NCBI RefSeq assembly: GCF_040829825.1
Contig: NZ_JBFOLH010000009.1
DNA: 64,000 bases
Source of the DNA: Leadbetterella sp040829825
Lineage (GTDB): Bacteria; Bacteroidota; Bacteroidia; Cytophagales; Spirosomataceae
Reading direction: 5' to 3' (one strand)
The notes beneath the pieces are model-generated. The model searched no databases, was not told where the DNA came from, and saw only the letters and a program-made list of their open reading frames with translations. Shown piece by piece: positions 1 through 10,270 of the stretch (its first letter is position 1; every line of letters begins with the position of its first letter). Made by a program: the position numbers and the translations under genes.

Positions 1-2204
1 CGTATTTTCAGGTGATACGTGCCCGGCCCCAGGTTAGTGTAGGTGATATTGTTAAACGCCTGCGCTTCTATCCAGTTATCATCAAAGCCCTCCAGCTTAT
101 ACTGGATCTCCGATTTCAGCGCCTTGATATAATTGGTAATGGCAAAATCAAAAGAAATCACCGAATGGCTTTCGCTCAGCACCAGCGTATCCGTGGTGGT
201 GATGGAGCTTTTCAGGATGCCGTCGTTGTCACCGGGCCTGACCGGCTTATTATTTACGCTCAGCGAGGTCAGAAGAATCTGGTAAGGCTTGGGGTGGTAC
301 AGCAGGTCTTTTTCAGAAATGATCATCATGCCCGAGAGGCTGCTCAGGATAATCTCCCCGTTCTTATTGACATACAGGCTTTTTTCATTTAAGGCTTCAA
401 AAGGGAAAAACTGGTGGTTCCGGTAATTGTAAAAGGCTCTTTTGGAAGATTCAAACCGCGACAGGCCACTGTTGGTGCTGATCAGGATATACCCCGTGGC
501 AGATTCTGCTATATCCAGGATATAGTTATCGGCAAGGTCTGAGTTTCCCGTATGAAAATGCTCCGGTGTGCTGCTTTTCCGGTTCCAGCGAAAAAGGCCC
601 TTGCCTGCGCTGCCGATCCACACCTGGTTTTCATGGTCTTCAAAAAACACGGCAGAATTCAGCACCAGGTTTCCGGGTACGGGCAGGAGCTTCCGGCTCT
701 TCAGGTCATACCGGCCTATTGCGCTGCGCACCGAAAACCAGAGCACCTCCTGGCTGTCAATCATCATATCCCACACCTGGCCCTTCCCCAGCTCATGGCC
801 GGGCTCCAGCAGGGGCTTCAGCTCACCGGTTTCCGGGTTATACAGCTGGATGCCGTCGTGCGTACCCAGAAGCAGCAGGTTACCGTAGCGGCTGATTGTT
901 CGTACATATTTATCAATATTCCGGTTCCCGGAGTTCAGCGCTACCCTCTGGATCCGGTGGGTACGCAGATCCAGCCTGTCCAGACCGCCCAAGTGAGAGC
1001 CGATCCACAGCGTCTGGCGGGCTTCATCCAGCAGCAGGTCTTTCAGCGTGTTGGAAGAAGGAGTATTCGGGTTTCCGGGCTCGCTCCTGAAATGACGGAA
1101 CGTGTTTTTGGAAACATCATAATAATTCAGTCCGCCATAATCTGAGCAGATCCAGAGGTTTCCCTTACTGTCTTCCGCCACCTTCCCGATAATGGCGCTG
1201 TTCGGCCCCGCATCGGTACCCGTAGGCCGGTAAAAGCGGTTAAACGAAAACTCCGGGTTAAAAATATTGACGCCGCCGAAAAACGTACCGATCCAGAGCG
1301 AGCCCTGGCTGTCTTTCCGGATACACCATACCGAAAGGTCGCTTAAAGAATTACTTTCCACGATCGAATGCCGGAAATTCCGGAAGGTTTTAGTCTCCGG
1401 GTTAAAGTAATCCAGTCCTTTGAAAGTTCCGATCCAGTAGCCGCCCAGATCATCCTGGCAGATGGCCCGGATGAAATTATCCGACACCGAAGCCGGGTTA
1501 CGGGTGTCGTGCCGGTAGCTGACGATCTCGTTCCGGGAGTTGATCCGGAAAAGCCCGTCTTCCAGGGTACCCATCCACACACTTTTATTCCGGTCTTCGT
1601 AGAGGCAGACCACAAATACCTCATCCATGAGCTTAAACTCCCGTCCGTTCCGGTCCAGGGCCAGCAGCCCGGTGTTGGTGCCCACGTGCAGTGTGCCGTC
1701 TGTAGTTTCCAGGAGGGTTCTGATCTGCACCGAGGCCGGGAAGCTTTTGTAGTTTTTCACGGTACCGGTGGCTTCATCGTAATATTTCAGGGTGCTGCCG
1801 CTGGCTATCCACACTTTGCCGTTCGCATAGGCAATATTATTTATCCCGTAACGCATCAGCGTTTTGAACTTCTGGGTACGCAGGTCGTACTCCAGCAGGC
1901 CCGACTGGCACTGGAGGTAGAGCTTACCCTTCCCGTTGCCGATCACTCTTTGAATATTGTTTCCGAAGAGGCCGGTGGTATCTCCCACCACAGGTTTGAA
2001 GGCCTCCGTCTTGCTGCCGTCGTAACGGTTCAGGCCGTCACTTGTGGCAATCCACATCTGCCCGAACTCGTCCTGGTAGAAGTCATGAACGGTAAACTGT
2101 GAAAGTCCGTCTCTGACACCGAGGTGCTCAAAGAAAAGGCTCTGTCCCGCTGCCCGGTTAAAAAGAAGCAGGCCTAAAAGAAATAAGGTAACACGAACTT
2201 TCAT
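1..2204 (-). CDS. Hybrid two-component system sensor (HTCS), N-terminal part, runs off the window
   Basis: The minus-strand frame is open from the ATG at 2202-2204 to the window edge, about 734 residues, so the C-terminal kinase and regulator part lies outside. It begins with a Sec signal peptide ending near AAGQS. Beta-propeller (Reg_prop) repeats follow, the first reading MWIATSDGLNRYDG. The last visible residues, around NLGPGTYHLKI, fit a Y_Y_Y domain. This layout is the periplasmic sensor of Bacteroidota hybrid two-component systems, which bind an oligosaccharide and switch on a neighbouring polysaccharide locus. The gene is divergent from susC across 223 bp, so it is the likely regulator of that locus. 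Kinase, receiver and AraC domains are expected but not seen here. Confidence 0.88.
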   Translation of the reverse strand, partial: MKVRVTLFLLGLLLFNRAAGQSLFFEHLGVRDGLSQFTVHDFYQDEFGQMWIATSDGLNRYDGSKTEAFKPVVGDTTGLFGNNIQRVIGNGKGKLYLQCQSGLLEYDLRTQKFKTLMRYGINNIAYANGKVWIASGSTLKYYDEATGTVKNYKSFPASVQIRTLLETTDGTLHVGTNTGLLALDRNGREFKLMDEVFVVCLYEDRNKSVWMGTLEDGLFRINSRNEIVSYRHDTRNPASVSDNFIRAICQDDLGGYWIGTFKGLDYFNPETKTFRNFRHSIVESNSLSDLSVWCIRKDSQGSLWIGTFFGGVNIFNPEFSFNRFYRPTGTDAGPNSAIIGKVAEDSKGNLWICSDYGGLNYYDVSKNTFRHFRSEPGNPNTPSSNTLKDLLLDEARQTLWIGSHLGGLDRLDLRTHRIQRVALNSGNRNIDKYVRTISRYGNLLLLGTHDGIQLYNPETGELKPLLEPGHELGKGQVWDMMIDSQEVLWFSVRSAIGRYDLKSRKLLPVPGNLVLNSAVFFEDHENQVWIGSAGKGLFRWNRKSSTPEHFHTGNSDLADNYILDIAESATGYILISTNSGLSRFESSKRAFYNYRNHQFFPFEALNEKSLYVNKNGEIILSSLSGMMIISEKDLLYHPKPYQILLTSLSVNNKPVRPGDNDGILKSSITTTDTLVLSESHSVISFDFAITNYIKALKSEIQYKLEGFDDNWIEAQAFNNITYTNLGPGTYHLKI

Positions 2205-2427
2205 ACGAAGGAAAAATAACAGAATAGTACCGGAAAGTACTTAAATAATTCAAAATTAATCAAACCAGGGGCCGGACATGGGAATATCGTCCAAATCTAT
2301 CCTATTATTATCCAATCAATAAATATATTTATTCAAAGACTATTCTTTTGTAAATATGATTTATCGGCCTATCCTTTCCTTTTTACATTTCTCAATTTTG
2401 TAAAAGGTCAACCTTAATCTATCAAAC

Positions 2428-5421
2428 ATGAACAACCTTACAAAACACCTGTACATACTGTATGTACTGCTTCTGTTCTTCCCCTTTACCCTTTCCGCTC
2501 AGAACCCGGCGGTTTCAGGGACCGTTCAGTCGGAAGGAGGAGAACCTCTCATCGGCGTTTCCGTCACCGAAGTGGCTGGCGGGAAAGCTACCCTGACCGA
2601 TGTCAACGGCCGGTTTACCCTGCAGGTTTCGTCGCCCAATGCATCCCTGCGGTTTACGTATGTAGGCTACGAGGCAGTAACCGAAGCTTTGAACGGCCGG
2701 ACGGCTCTTACCATTATCATGAACGAAAACACCGAGGTGCTGGATGAAATAGTGGTGATCGGCTACGGCGTCACCCGGAAAAGCGATCTCACCGGTTCGG
2801 TAGCTTCCATCAAATCGGAAAACCTGGAGAAATTCCCCGCGGCCAATGTCACCGAGATGCTCCGCGGGCAGGCGGCCGGTCTGAACGTTACGCTGGATAA
2901 CTCGGCTCCGGGCGGGGCCTCACGCATCCTGGTGCGGGGCGTGCGTTCGCTCAGCGGCGGCCAGACGCCGCTTTTTATCGTTGACGGCATGATCGTACCG
3001 CATATCAATGACCTGAACCCGAACGATGTGGCTTCCATAGAAGTGCTGAAAGATGCATCCTCCCAGGCCATTTACGGTTCACGGGCCTCTAACGGCGTAA
3101 TATTGGTCACTACCAAAAGAGGAAAAGAAGGAAAGGCCACCGTGGATGTTTCGGCCTATACCGGCTTCCAGGATTACAAACGGAATTTCGACCTGTATTC
3201 TCCCGAAGAATTTGCGAAGCTCCGGTTCTGGGCCAAATACACCGAAGGCACCAGCGGAGTGGGTACACCGGATAACATCAACTACCAGGCTGTTATCGAT
3301 GACGCCATCATGTATGACGCCTACCAGAATGGAAAATACGTCAACTGGGAAGACCTGATGCTGACCAATGCCCCTCAGCAGAAATACGATGTGAGCCTTC
3401 GCGGCGGGGCTAAAAATGTAAAATATGCCCTGGCAGCGGGCTATTTCGACCAGAACGGTATCGTTCAGGGCTCGGGATTCCGCCGGGGAAATTTCCGGTC
3501 TAATGTAGACTATTCACCGGCCAAATGGGTGGATCTGGGCGTCAATATGTCGTTTAGCAAAGCCGAGATCAACAGCGTGGATGCCAACTTTAACGGGATC
3601 CTGACCATGCCGCAGCTGGCCCAGGCCTATGACGCAGACGGAAACCTGCTGAGAGAATCTACTACCTCGGGCGACATCAACCCGCTCTGGCGCGTGCGCG
3701 AGTACAAGAGCTCGCAGCTGGACGACTACCTCACCCTGGCGTCTAACATCACCTTCAAGCCGTTCAAAAACTTTTCGTACCGCATCAATGCCAACCTGAG
3801 AACCAACAGCCGCGAAACCGGTAATTACCGTACCAAGCTGTACCCCTCTTCTACCGGTACCGGCCAGGTAACCTCTTTTAACCGGAACTCGTTCCTGATA
3901 GAAAATGTGGTGAATTATACCGTACCTTTTGTCAGTACCCATCACCGGCTGACGGCCACCCTCATTCACGCTTTTGAGGAAGACCTGCAGAAAACCACGG
4001 GCATGAACTTTATCAACTCCACCACCGACATTTTCGACTGGAATGTGGCCGGTGATGCAGAGATATCCGGGGCCATCCGTTCCATCAACAGAACGCGCTC
4101 TATGTCATGGGCAGGCCGGGTACAGTACAGCCTGCTGGACCGTTACCTCCTGACCGCTTCAGTGCGCCGCGACGGGGCATCGGTATTCGGCAGCGACAAC
4201 AAGTGGGCAAACTTCCCCTCCATGGCCCTGGCCTGGCGGATCAACGAAGAAAGCTTCCTGAAAGATGTGCACTGGCTGAACGAGCTCAAAGCCCGGGTAA
4301 GCTACGGGGTGGTAGGTAACTGGGCCATTCCGGCCTACCGGACCCTCGGACTCTCTTCATCGTATGAATATCTGTTCGGCGACCAGCTGAGCATCGGCTA
4401 CCTGCCCTCCAGCCAGCTGATCAACCAGGATCTGAAGTGGGAAACCACCGGCTCGCTGAATTACGGACTTGATTTTGCCGTGCTCCGGAGCCGGATACGC
4501 GGTACCCTGGAATACTACAATACCCGGACCAAAGACCTGCTCATCCAGCGTACCGTGCCCTCCATTACCGGCTATAACACCATGTGGGATAACCTGGGAG
4601 AAACCAAAAGCTCCGGCTTTGAGCTGACCCTGAACGGCGACGTGGTCCGGAACAAAAACGTGGACTGGAACCTGGGCGCTACCTTCTCTACGCAGAAAAG
4701 CGAGATTGTACGGATCGACGGCCGTACCGATGAAAACGGTACCCCGATCAACGATCTGACGAACAACTGGTTCATCGGCCAGCCGATCAACGTAACCTAC
4801 AACTATGTGTTTGCCGGTATCTGGCAGAAAGGTGAAACCGCCGAACCGCACCAGTACCTGCCGGGCGATGCCCAGCCAAAACCGGGCGACATCAAGATCC
4901 TGGATTACAACGGCGACGGCCAGATCACGGTAGACGACCGCAAGGTGTATAACCTCATGCCTGACTGGTACGCCACTTTCAATACTTCGGTAAGGTATAA
5001 AAATTTTGATGCGCAGGCCGAGTTCTATACCGTACAGGGCGTGACCAAGAGCAATCCGTATCTCTACGGCTTCAACGAAGGCGGTAGTCTGAATGGTAAA
5101 AAGAACGGTATCAAGGTAGATTACTGGACAGAGCAAAACCCGTCTAACACGGCTCCGCGGCCCCAGTTCACGGCCTCCGTGCCTTATATGGGACTGTTAG
5201 CGCTGCAGGATGCCTCCTACTTCCGTTTACGGACGGCTACCCTGGGCTATTCCTTTTCGAACAAGGTATTATCAGGGATAAAGGCTACAAGGGCGCGGAT
5301 CTATGCCACGGCCACCAACATTTTCACGATCACCGATTACAAATCGTACAGTCCTGAAAAAGAGCCGGGCAGCTATCCCGAACCCCGTACCTTCGTACTG
5401 GGTCTGAATGTGAGCTTTTAA
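2428..5421 (+). CDS. susC: SusC-family TonB-dependent outer-membrane transporter
   Basis: This 997-residue protein has a signal peptide ending at LSAQ and a carboxypeptidase-regulatory-like domain at about 28-105. A TonB-box-like stretch near LDEIVVIGYG is followed by a plug domain (about 115-230) and a long beta-barrel that ends in a terminal Phe (GLNVSF). These are the SusC marks: import of oligosaccharides across the outer membrane using TonB energy, with SusD as lid. It is the first gene of the polysaccharide locus, 21 bp before susD, and divergent from the sensor at 1-2204. The sequence does not show the substrate. The symbol is the family name. Confidence 0.95.
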   Translation: MNNLTKHLYILYVLLLFFPFTLSAQNPAVSGTVQSEGGEPLIGVSVTEVAGGKATLTDVNGRFTLQVSSPNASLRFTYVGYEAVTEALNGRTALTIIMNENTEVLDEIVVIGYGVTRKSDLTGSVASIKSENLEKFPAANVTEMLRGQAAGLNVTLDNSAPGGASRILVRGVRSLSGGQTPLFIVDGMIVPHINDLNPNDVASIEVLKDASSQAIYGSRASNGVILVTTKRGKEGKATVDVSAYTGFQDYKRNFDLYSPEEFAKLRFWAKYTEGTSGVGTPDNINYQAVIDDAIMYDAYQNGKYVNWEDLMLTNAPQQKYDVSLRGGAKNVKYALAAGYFDQNGIVQGSGFRRGNFRSNVDYSPAKWVDLGVNMSFSKAEINSVDANFNGILTMPQLAQAYDADGNLLRESTTSGDINPLWRVREYKSSQLDDYLTLASNITFKPFKNFSYRINANLRTNSRETGNYRTKLYPSSTGTGQVTSFNRNSFLIENVVNYTVPFVSTHHRLTATLIHAFEEDLQKTTGMNFINSTTDIFDWNVAGDAEISGAIRSINRTRSMSWAGRVQYSLLDRYLLTASVRRDGASVFGSDNKWANFPSMALAWRINEESFLKDVHWLNELKARVSYGVVGNWAIPAYRTLGLSSSYEYLFGDQLSIGYLPSSQLINQDLKWETTGSLNYGLDFAVLRSRIRGTLEYYNTRTKDLLIQRTVPSITGYNTMWDNLGETKSSGFELTLNGDVVRNKNVDWNLGATFSTQKSEIVRIDGRTDENGTPINDLTNNWFIGQPINVTYNYVFAGIWQKGETAEPHQYLPGDAQPKPGDIKILDYNGDGQITVDDRKVYNLMPDWYATFNTSVRYKNFDAQAEFYTVQGVTKSNPYLYGFNEGGSLNGKKNGIKVDYWTEQNPSNTAPRPQFTASVPYMGLLALQDASYFRLRTATLGYSFSNKVLSGIKATRARIYATATNIFTITDYKSYSPEKEPGSYPEPRTFVLGLNVSF

Positions 5422-5442
5422 CAACCCAAACTACAGAAACAA

Positions 5443-7230
5443 ATGAAACAATATCTTATCTATATCCTGGGGCTTGCACTGATCACATCATCATGCAAAG
5501 ACTACCTAACCGAGGTTTCCGAAACCACCTTTACTACGGCCACCCTTTTTGAAACCCCGGAAGGGATAGAAAAAATGGCCGAGTCGATGTACTCCTACGA
5601 AAGAGGGCTGAGCCGTAAAGGCAATGCCAACGGTTTCCTGGGCACCCACATCTGGGGCGAAAGAAACACCGATCTCAGCGTTTTTACCACCGGTGATGAC
5701 GCTAACCTGTGTCGGTTTACGTCGCCCGGCCCTACATCCAACATCCGGAGCCTGATCTACAGCCCGTTCTGGACGCACCGGTATTACATCATCGGACGGG
5801 CCAATGAGATCATCCATTTCGGCAGCAATTTCGGGGAACAAACCACCCGCGCCGTAGCAGAGGCCTACTTCTGGAGAGCCTACAGCTACTATGGCCTGTG
5901 GTCGCGCTTCTCCCGCCTTTACCTAAGCACAGAGCCGGTAACCAAAGAAAATATGGACGGCATTAAGTACACTCCGGCAGACAGCGCTGCCGTTTTCCAG
6001 CTCATGATCTCCGATATCGACAAAGCCATAGAAGGTCTGCCAGTAGCAGACCGGCAGGATGGCCGCCTCACCCAGGATGCCGCCCGCCACATGAAAGCGT
6101 TGGTTTCTGCCTGGACACGCAACTGGGAAGAGGTGATCCGGCAAGTGGAGGCCATTGAAAATAACAAGGCACACAGCCTGGTTGGCGACCCCAAAGCCAT
6201 CTTTGACCGGAAAGACTTTTATAACCTCAGCGAAACCCTGTTCTCGCTTAACTTCTCGCTGGAACGGGGCGGCGGCGAGGGGCACCGCCTGGGTTCGCAG
6301 TACATCAACATCATGGCCGAAACCGACTATACGCATAAAATGGTGAACGGTGTGCTGGTCAAATATAACGAAGAAAACCTGGGAAGGCAATGGGGCCTGG
6401 CGTATCCGAACAGTTACCTGATGTCGCTGTATCCCAAAAACGACAAGCGCCTCACCGCTTATTACAAAGTAGATTACACCTACCAGAATCCGAACAAGCT
6501 GATCACCATACCGATGGCGCAAACCAAAGTAGATGCCCAGACCGGGCGCGAATACCGCACCACGTCTAACACCACTGATGCGCCGGTGAAAGTGGCCATA
6601 GGCTCGGTAATCTACGGCAGAGATATATTCGCCGCCACCAATACCAAGATAGACCGGCGGAACCTGCTGCCTTCTTCCATCAAGATGTATGACAAATGGG
6701 ACAAGCTGATCGATGCCGACGGCCCGGTGAGCTACAAAGACGTGATGGTATTCCGTCTGGCCGAATCCTACCTGCTGGCTGCCGAAGCCGCCGTAAAAAC
6801 AGGAAACCAGGCCAAGGCCCAGTACTTTTATAACAAAACCTGGCAGCGGGCCGGCAACCCTGCGGTGACTACCCCGGTAACCTTTGAAATGGTGAGAGAC
6901 GAGCATGCCCGCGAGCTGGCCTTTGAAGGCCGGCGCTGGGATTTCCTGAAAAGAAACGGCATATGGTACACCCAGATGACCCGGTACGCCGGCGACTTCA
7001 CCAAGTACCCGGGCAGTGCCGTACCGTACAATGCCGGAAGCTACGGGGTGGGCGACGGCCGGGACAAGGCCTTTGGCCCGAATCCGGATTACTACATCGA
7101 TTTTAACGGTTCGGATAACGACGTGCTGGTGCGGTTCAACGTGAAGCCCTTCCATGTGAACTGGCCTATTCCGCAGGACCAGATCGATGCGATGGGCCCG
7201 GAGAATTTCCCGCAGACTACGGGATATTAA
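5443..7230 (+). CDS. susD: SusD-family surface glycan-binding lipoprotein
   Basis: This 595-residue lipoprotein has a lipobox ending at Cys18 (LALITSSC), so it should be anchored in the outer membrane facing outward. The helical TPR-like fold is suggested by segments such as AYFWRAYSYYGLW. Family hallmarks near the C-terminus include DEHARELAFEGRRWDFLKR. SusD proteins bind the glycan and close the SusC barrel. The gene follows susC by 21 bp and the two are surely co-transcribed. A 283-bp repeat-rich gap then separates it from the enzymes. Confidence 0.94.
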   Translation: MKQYLIYILGLALITSSCKDYLTEVSETTFTTATLFETPEGIEKMAESMYSYERGLSRKGNANGFLGTHIWGERNTDLSVFTTGDDANLCRFTSPGPTSNIRSLIYSPFWTHRYYIIGRANEIIHFGSNFGEQTTRAVAEAYFWRAYSYYGLWSRFSRLYLSTEPVTKENMDGIKYTPADSAAVFQLMISDIDKAIEGLPVADRQDGRLTQDAARHMKALVSAWTRNWEEVIRQVEAIENNKAHSLVGDPKAIFDRKDFYNLSETLFSLNFSLERGGGEGHRLGSQYINIMAETDYTHKMVNGVLVKYNEENLGRQWGLAYPNSYLMSLYPKNDKRLTAYYKVDYTYQNPNKLITIPMAQTKVDAQTGREYRTTSNTTDAPVKVAIGSVIYGRDIFAATNTKIDRRNLLPSSIKMYDKWDKLIDADGPVSYKDVMVFRLAESYLLAAEAAVKTGNQAKAQYFYNKTWQRAGNPAVTTPVTFEMVRDEHARELAFEGRRWDFLKRNGIWYTQMTRYAGDFTKYPGSAVPYNAGSYGVGDGRDKAFGPNPDYYIDFNGSDNDVLVRFNVKPFHVNWPIPQDQIDAMGPENFPQTTGY

Positions 7231-7276
7231 TTTGGGGATCAGATTGAGATTTAATTTGGCCAGTATGGTGTCCTCT

Positions 7277-7432
7277 GTCAGTTCGAGCGTAGTCGAGAAC
7301 CGGGCGATATGCTCATCTCGACTATGCTTGATATGACAGCGAAAAGTACCAGCCGGGACACCAGTAGACAAAGTAGTACGAAGTCTATCCGGTTCTCGAC
7401 TACGCTCGGTTCTCGACTACGCTCGAACTGAC
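7277..7432. repeat. Intergenic inverted repeat of the GGTTCTCGACTACGCTC family
   Basis: A 27-bp arm at 7277-7303 is the inverse of 7408-7432. The second side is half-duplicated, with an extra copy of GGTTCTCGACTACGCTC at 7391-7407. The same unit, with the same half-tandem arrangement, recurs at 55050-55095, and its core is an isolated palindrome at 12448-12463. It lies in the gap between susD and the GH2 gene and could fold into a long hairpin that lowers downstream expression, but that is inference. Confidence 0.85.
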
Positions 7433-7513
7433 AACAACACCCATACTTACCAGATTAACCCCTCATGACTGAAATATTTCAAAACCTTACCCTTCTTTCT
7501 CAACGAGTAAAAC

Positions 7514-10144
7514 ATGAAAGCCTCTTTAAGAGTAAAATACATCCTCCTCCTGTCCATGCTGCTTGCCGGCCGTATCCAAGCCCAGAAATTCACCATCAAT
7601 GAGGCCTGGGCATTTCATAAGGGAGAAAACGGCGACTCTGAAATCATCTCCTTTCCGCATACATGGAACGACCGCGATGTACTGGACGACCAGCCCGGTT
7701 TTTTCCGCGGTACCGGCGTTTACACCAAAACCACCCACATCCCGGCAGCCTATAAAAACAAATCGGTTTATATGTATTTTGAAGGAGCCAACCAGGTCAC
7801 CGACGTCTACATCAACCGGCAGCATGCAGGGCAGCACAAAGGCGGCTACACCCGCTTCAGCTTTGATATCACGCCCTTCCTGAAATTCGGGGAAAGCAAC
7901 GAGATCAGCATCCGGGTGAACAATGCGCACGACGTCTCCATCCCGCCCCTGAGCGCAGATTTCACCTTTTTTGGCGGCATCTACCGCGATGTATACCTTG
8001 ACGTAAGGGAAAAAGTACATATTTCACCGCAAGACATGGCCTCTTCCGGCGTGTATATCCGTACACCCAAAGTAAGCCGGACAAGCGCCGATACAGAGAT
8101 CGAAACCGTACTGAACAATAAAACCTCCGCACGCCAGGAGGTAATTATCGAACACTGTATTCAAAGTCCGGACGGGAAAGAAGCCGGCCGCAGAGAAATC
8201 ACCGTTCTGCTGGAGCCCCACCAAACCGGCAGGCGGGTCACCTCTGCCCAGACCCTGCGCGATCCGCAGTTGTGGTCTATAGAAACTCCGCAGCTATACC
8301 GTGTAAAAACCACCGTAAAAGATAAAAAAAACGGCCGAACCTGGGAAGAAGCCACCCATACCTTCGGCTTACGATGGTTCCGTTTTGATGCCGCTAAAGG
8401 CTTCTTCCTGAACGATCAGCCCGTGAAGCTGATCGGCACCAACCGCCACCAGGACTACAAAGAAAAAGGCAACGCCCTGGATGACGCCTTCCATATCCGC
8501 GACATCCGCCTGCTGAAAGCCATGGGCGGCAATTTCCTGAGAATATCCCACTATCCCCAGGATCCCCTTATCCTGGAAATGTGTGATCAGCTGGGTATCG
8601 TGGCTTCGGTGGAAATCCCGATTGTGAACGCCGTCACCGAAACACAGGCCTTCCTGGATAATTCCGTGTTCATGGCCGAAGAGATGGTCCGGCAGAACTT
8701 TAATCATCCTTCGCTGGTCATGTGGTCGTACATGAACGAGGTCATGCTCCGTCCGCCTTACAAGGCCACCGAAGAAGCCTACCTCCCCTACTGCAGGGAA
8801 GTGAACCGGCAGGCCCGCGCTATTGAAAACAAAATCCGGGAGCTGGATCCTTCCCGCTACACCATGGTAGCCTTCCACGGCTCCATGAAAGCGTACGAAG
8901 ATGCCGGGCTCTTTGAGGTTCCCATGATCATCGGCTGGAACTTATACCAGGGCTGGTACAGCGACCGGGTGGAAGACTTTGACCGGTATCTTCTGAATTA
9001 CCGGGAGAAATATCCGCACAAACCTACCATCCTTTCGGAATACGGGGCCGATGTGGATTCGCGCATCCACAGCTTTCACCCGGAAAGGTTTGATTTCAGC
9101 GTGGAATACGGCGACCTGTACCATGAACATTACCTGAAGTCCATCCTGAAATCGGATTTCATCGCCGCGGCGGCGCTATGGAACCTGAACGATTTCCATT
9201 CCGAGCTGCGCAAAAATGCCGTACCGCATATCAACAGCAAAGGGATTACGGAAACAGATCGCACGCCGAAAAACACCTATTACCTCTACCAGGTCCGCCT
9301 GCTGAAGGAGCCCCTGGTGAAAATCGCTTCGGCCGACTGGCTGAACCGGGCCGGAACCGCCACTTCTTCCGGCGTATGCCTCCAGCCCGTAAAAATCTAT
9401 TCCAACCGCAGCCCGGTAACGGTATTTCATAACGGCAAAAAAATAGCGGACGTGGAAATTACAGACGGTACAGGCACCGTGGAAATTCCTTTTACCAACG
9501 GGAATAATCATTTGGAAGCCCGGCTGGAAAAGGAAAATATAAGCGACATCCTCCGGGTCAATTTTACACTCTATCCCGCCGTTTTATCTTCGGACTTCCG
9601 GGAGATCCATGTGCTGATGGGCACCCGGCGATACGTTGAAGAAAAAGAAACCGCCACCCTCTGGATACCGGAGAAGCCCTACGAAACCGGTAGCTGGGGA
9701 TTCACCGGCGGAGAAGCGCTGCGGCCTAAAACCCGCTTCGGCACGCTCCCGGCAGCGGAAGTCAATGTACTGGGCACCTCGCTCGATCCCATTTTCCAGA
9801 CCCAGCGGGTAGGCATTGAAACGTTCAAGGCCGACGTGCCTCCCGGAAAATATGCCGTCTACCTCTATTGGGCCGACCTCTCCACCCCGGAAAACGAAGA
9901 TGCCCTGCCCTACAACCTGGGGAACGATACCCTCCGGGAGAAAACAGAGGAGGGGGTAATGGACGTTTCTGTTAACCGGGTGAAAGTACTTGACGGCTAT
10001 TCTCCGGCAGCAGAGGCCGGCTTACACCGCGCCGTGATCAAGAAGTTTATAACCGATGTTTCCGGCGAAGGCCTGACGATTGATTTTAAAAGCCGGAAAG
10101 GAAATACGATTCTGAATGCGATAAAGATCCTAAAGATTAATTAA
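7514..10144 (+). CDS. Glycoside hydrolase family 2 enzyme (beta-galactosidase/glucuronidase type)
   Basis: This 876-residue enzyme has a signal peptide ending at IQAQ. An N-terminal sugar-binding jelly roll (about 25-170) is followed by an immunoglobulin-like domain and the TIM barrel (about 300-600). The acid/base is Glu409 in YMNEV and the nucleophile is Glu509 in SEYGAD. About 250 further residues form C-terminal beta-rich domains. GH2 enzymes of this shape remove terminal beta-linked galactose, glucuronate or mannose from oligosaccharides, most likely in the periplasm. The exact sugar cannot be read from the sequence. It is the first enzyme after susCD. Confidence 0.9.
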   Translation: MKASLRVKYILLLSMLLAGRIQAQKFTINEAWAFHKGENGDSEIISFPHTWNDRDVLDDQPGFFRGTGVYTKTTHIPAAYKNKSVYMYFEGANQVTDVYINRQHAGQHKGGYTRFSFDITPFLKFGESNEISIRVNNAHDVSIPPLSADFTFFGGIYRDVYLDVREKVHISPQDMASSGVYIRTPKVSRTSADTEIETVLNNKTSARQEVIIEHCIQSPDGKEAGRREITVLLEPHQTGRRVTSAQTLRDPQLWSIETPQLYRVKTTVKDKKNGRTWEEATHTFGLRWFRFDAAKGFFLNDQPVKLIGTNRHQDYKEKGNALDDAFHIRDIRLLKAMGGNFLRISHYPQDPLILEMCDQLGIVASVEIPIVNAVTETQAFLDNSVFMAEEMVRQNFNHPSLVMWSYMNEVMLRPPYKATEEAYLPYCREVNRQARAIENKIRELDPSRYTMVAFHGSMKAYEDAGLFEVPMIIGWNLYQGWYSDRVEDFDRYLLNYREKYPHKPTILSEYGADVDSRIHSFHPERFDFSVEYGDLYHEHYLKSILKSDFIAAAALWNLNDFHSELRKNAVPHINSKGITETDRTPKNTYYLYQVRLLKEPLVKIASADWLNRAGTATSSGVCLQPVKIYSNRSPVTVFHNGKKIADVEITDGTGTVEIPFTNGNNHLEARLEKENISDILRVNFTLYPAVLSSDFREIHVLMGTRRYVEEKETATLWIPEKPYETGSWGFTGGEALRPKTRFGTLPAAEVNVLGTSLDPIFQTQRVGIETFKADVPPGKYAVYLYWADLSTPENEDALPYNLGNDTLREKTEEGVMDVSVNRVKVLDGYSPAAEAGLHRAVIKKFITDVSGEGLTIDFKSRKGNTILNAIKILKIN

Positions 10145-10270
10145 TATGAGCAAAGAGAAAGAATGGACAATTGATATATCCTTCAACAAGCTCGGGGACA
10201 CCTAGTCAGGGTGACAATAGCCGGCTCACCTGGAACTCAATACTCATTACTCGGAACTATTTTAAAAAAT

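Noticed and set aside
552..1145. Plus-strand open frames opposite the sensor gene
   Set aside because: They lie wholly inside the minus-strand sensor frame, which has clear family motifs; they have none.
5923..7371. 482-residue minus-strand frame opposite susD
   Set aside because: Low-complexity antisense frame with no domain; susD on the other strand is certain.
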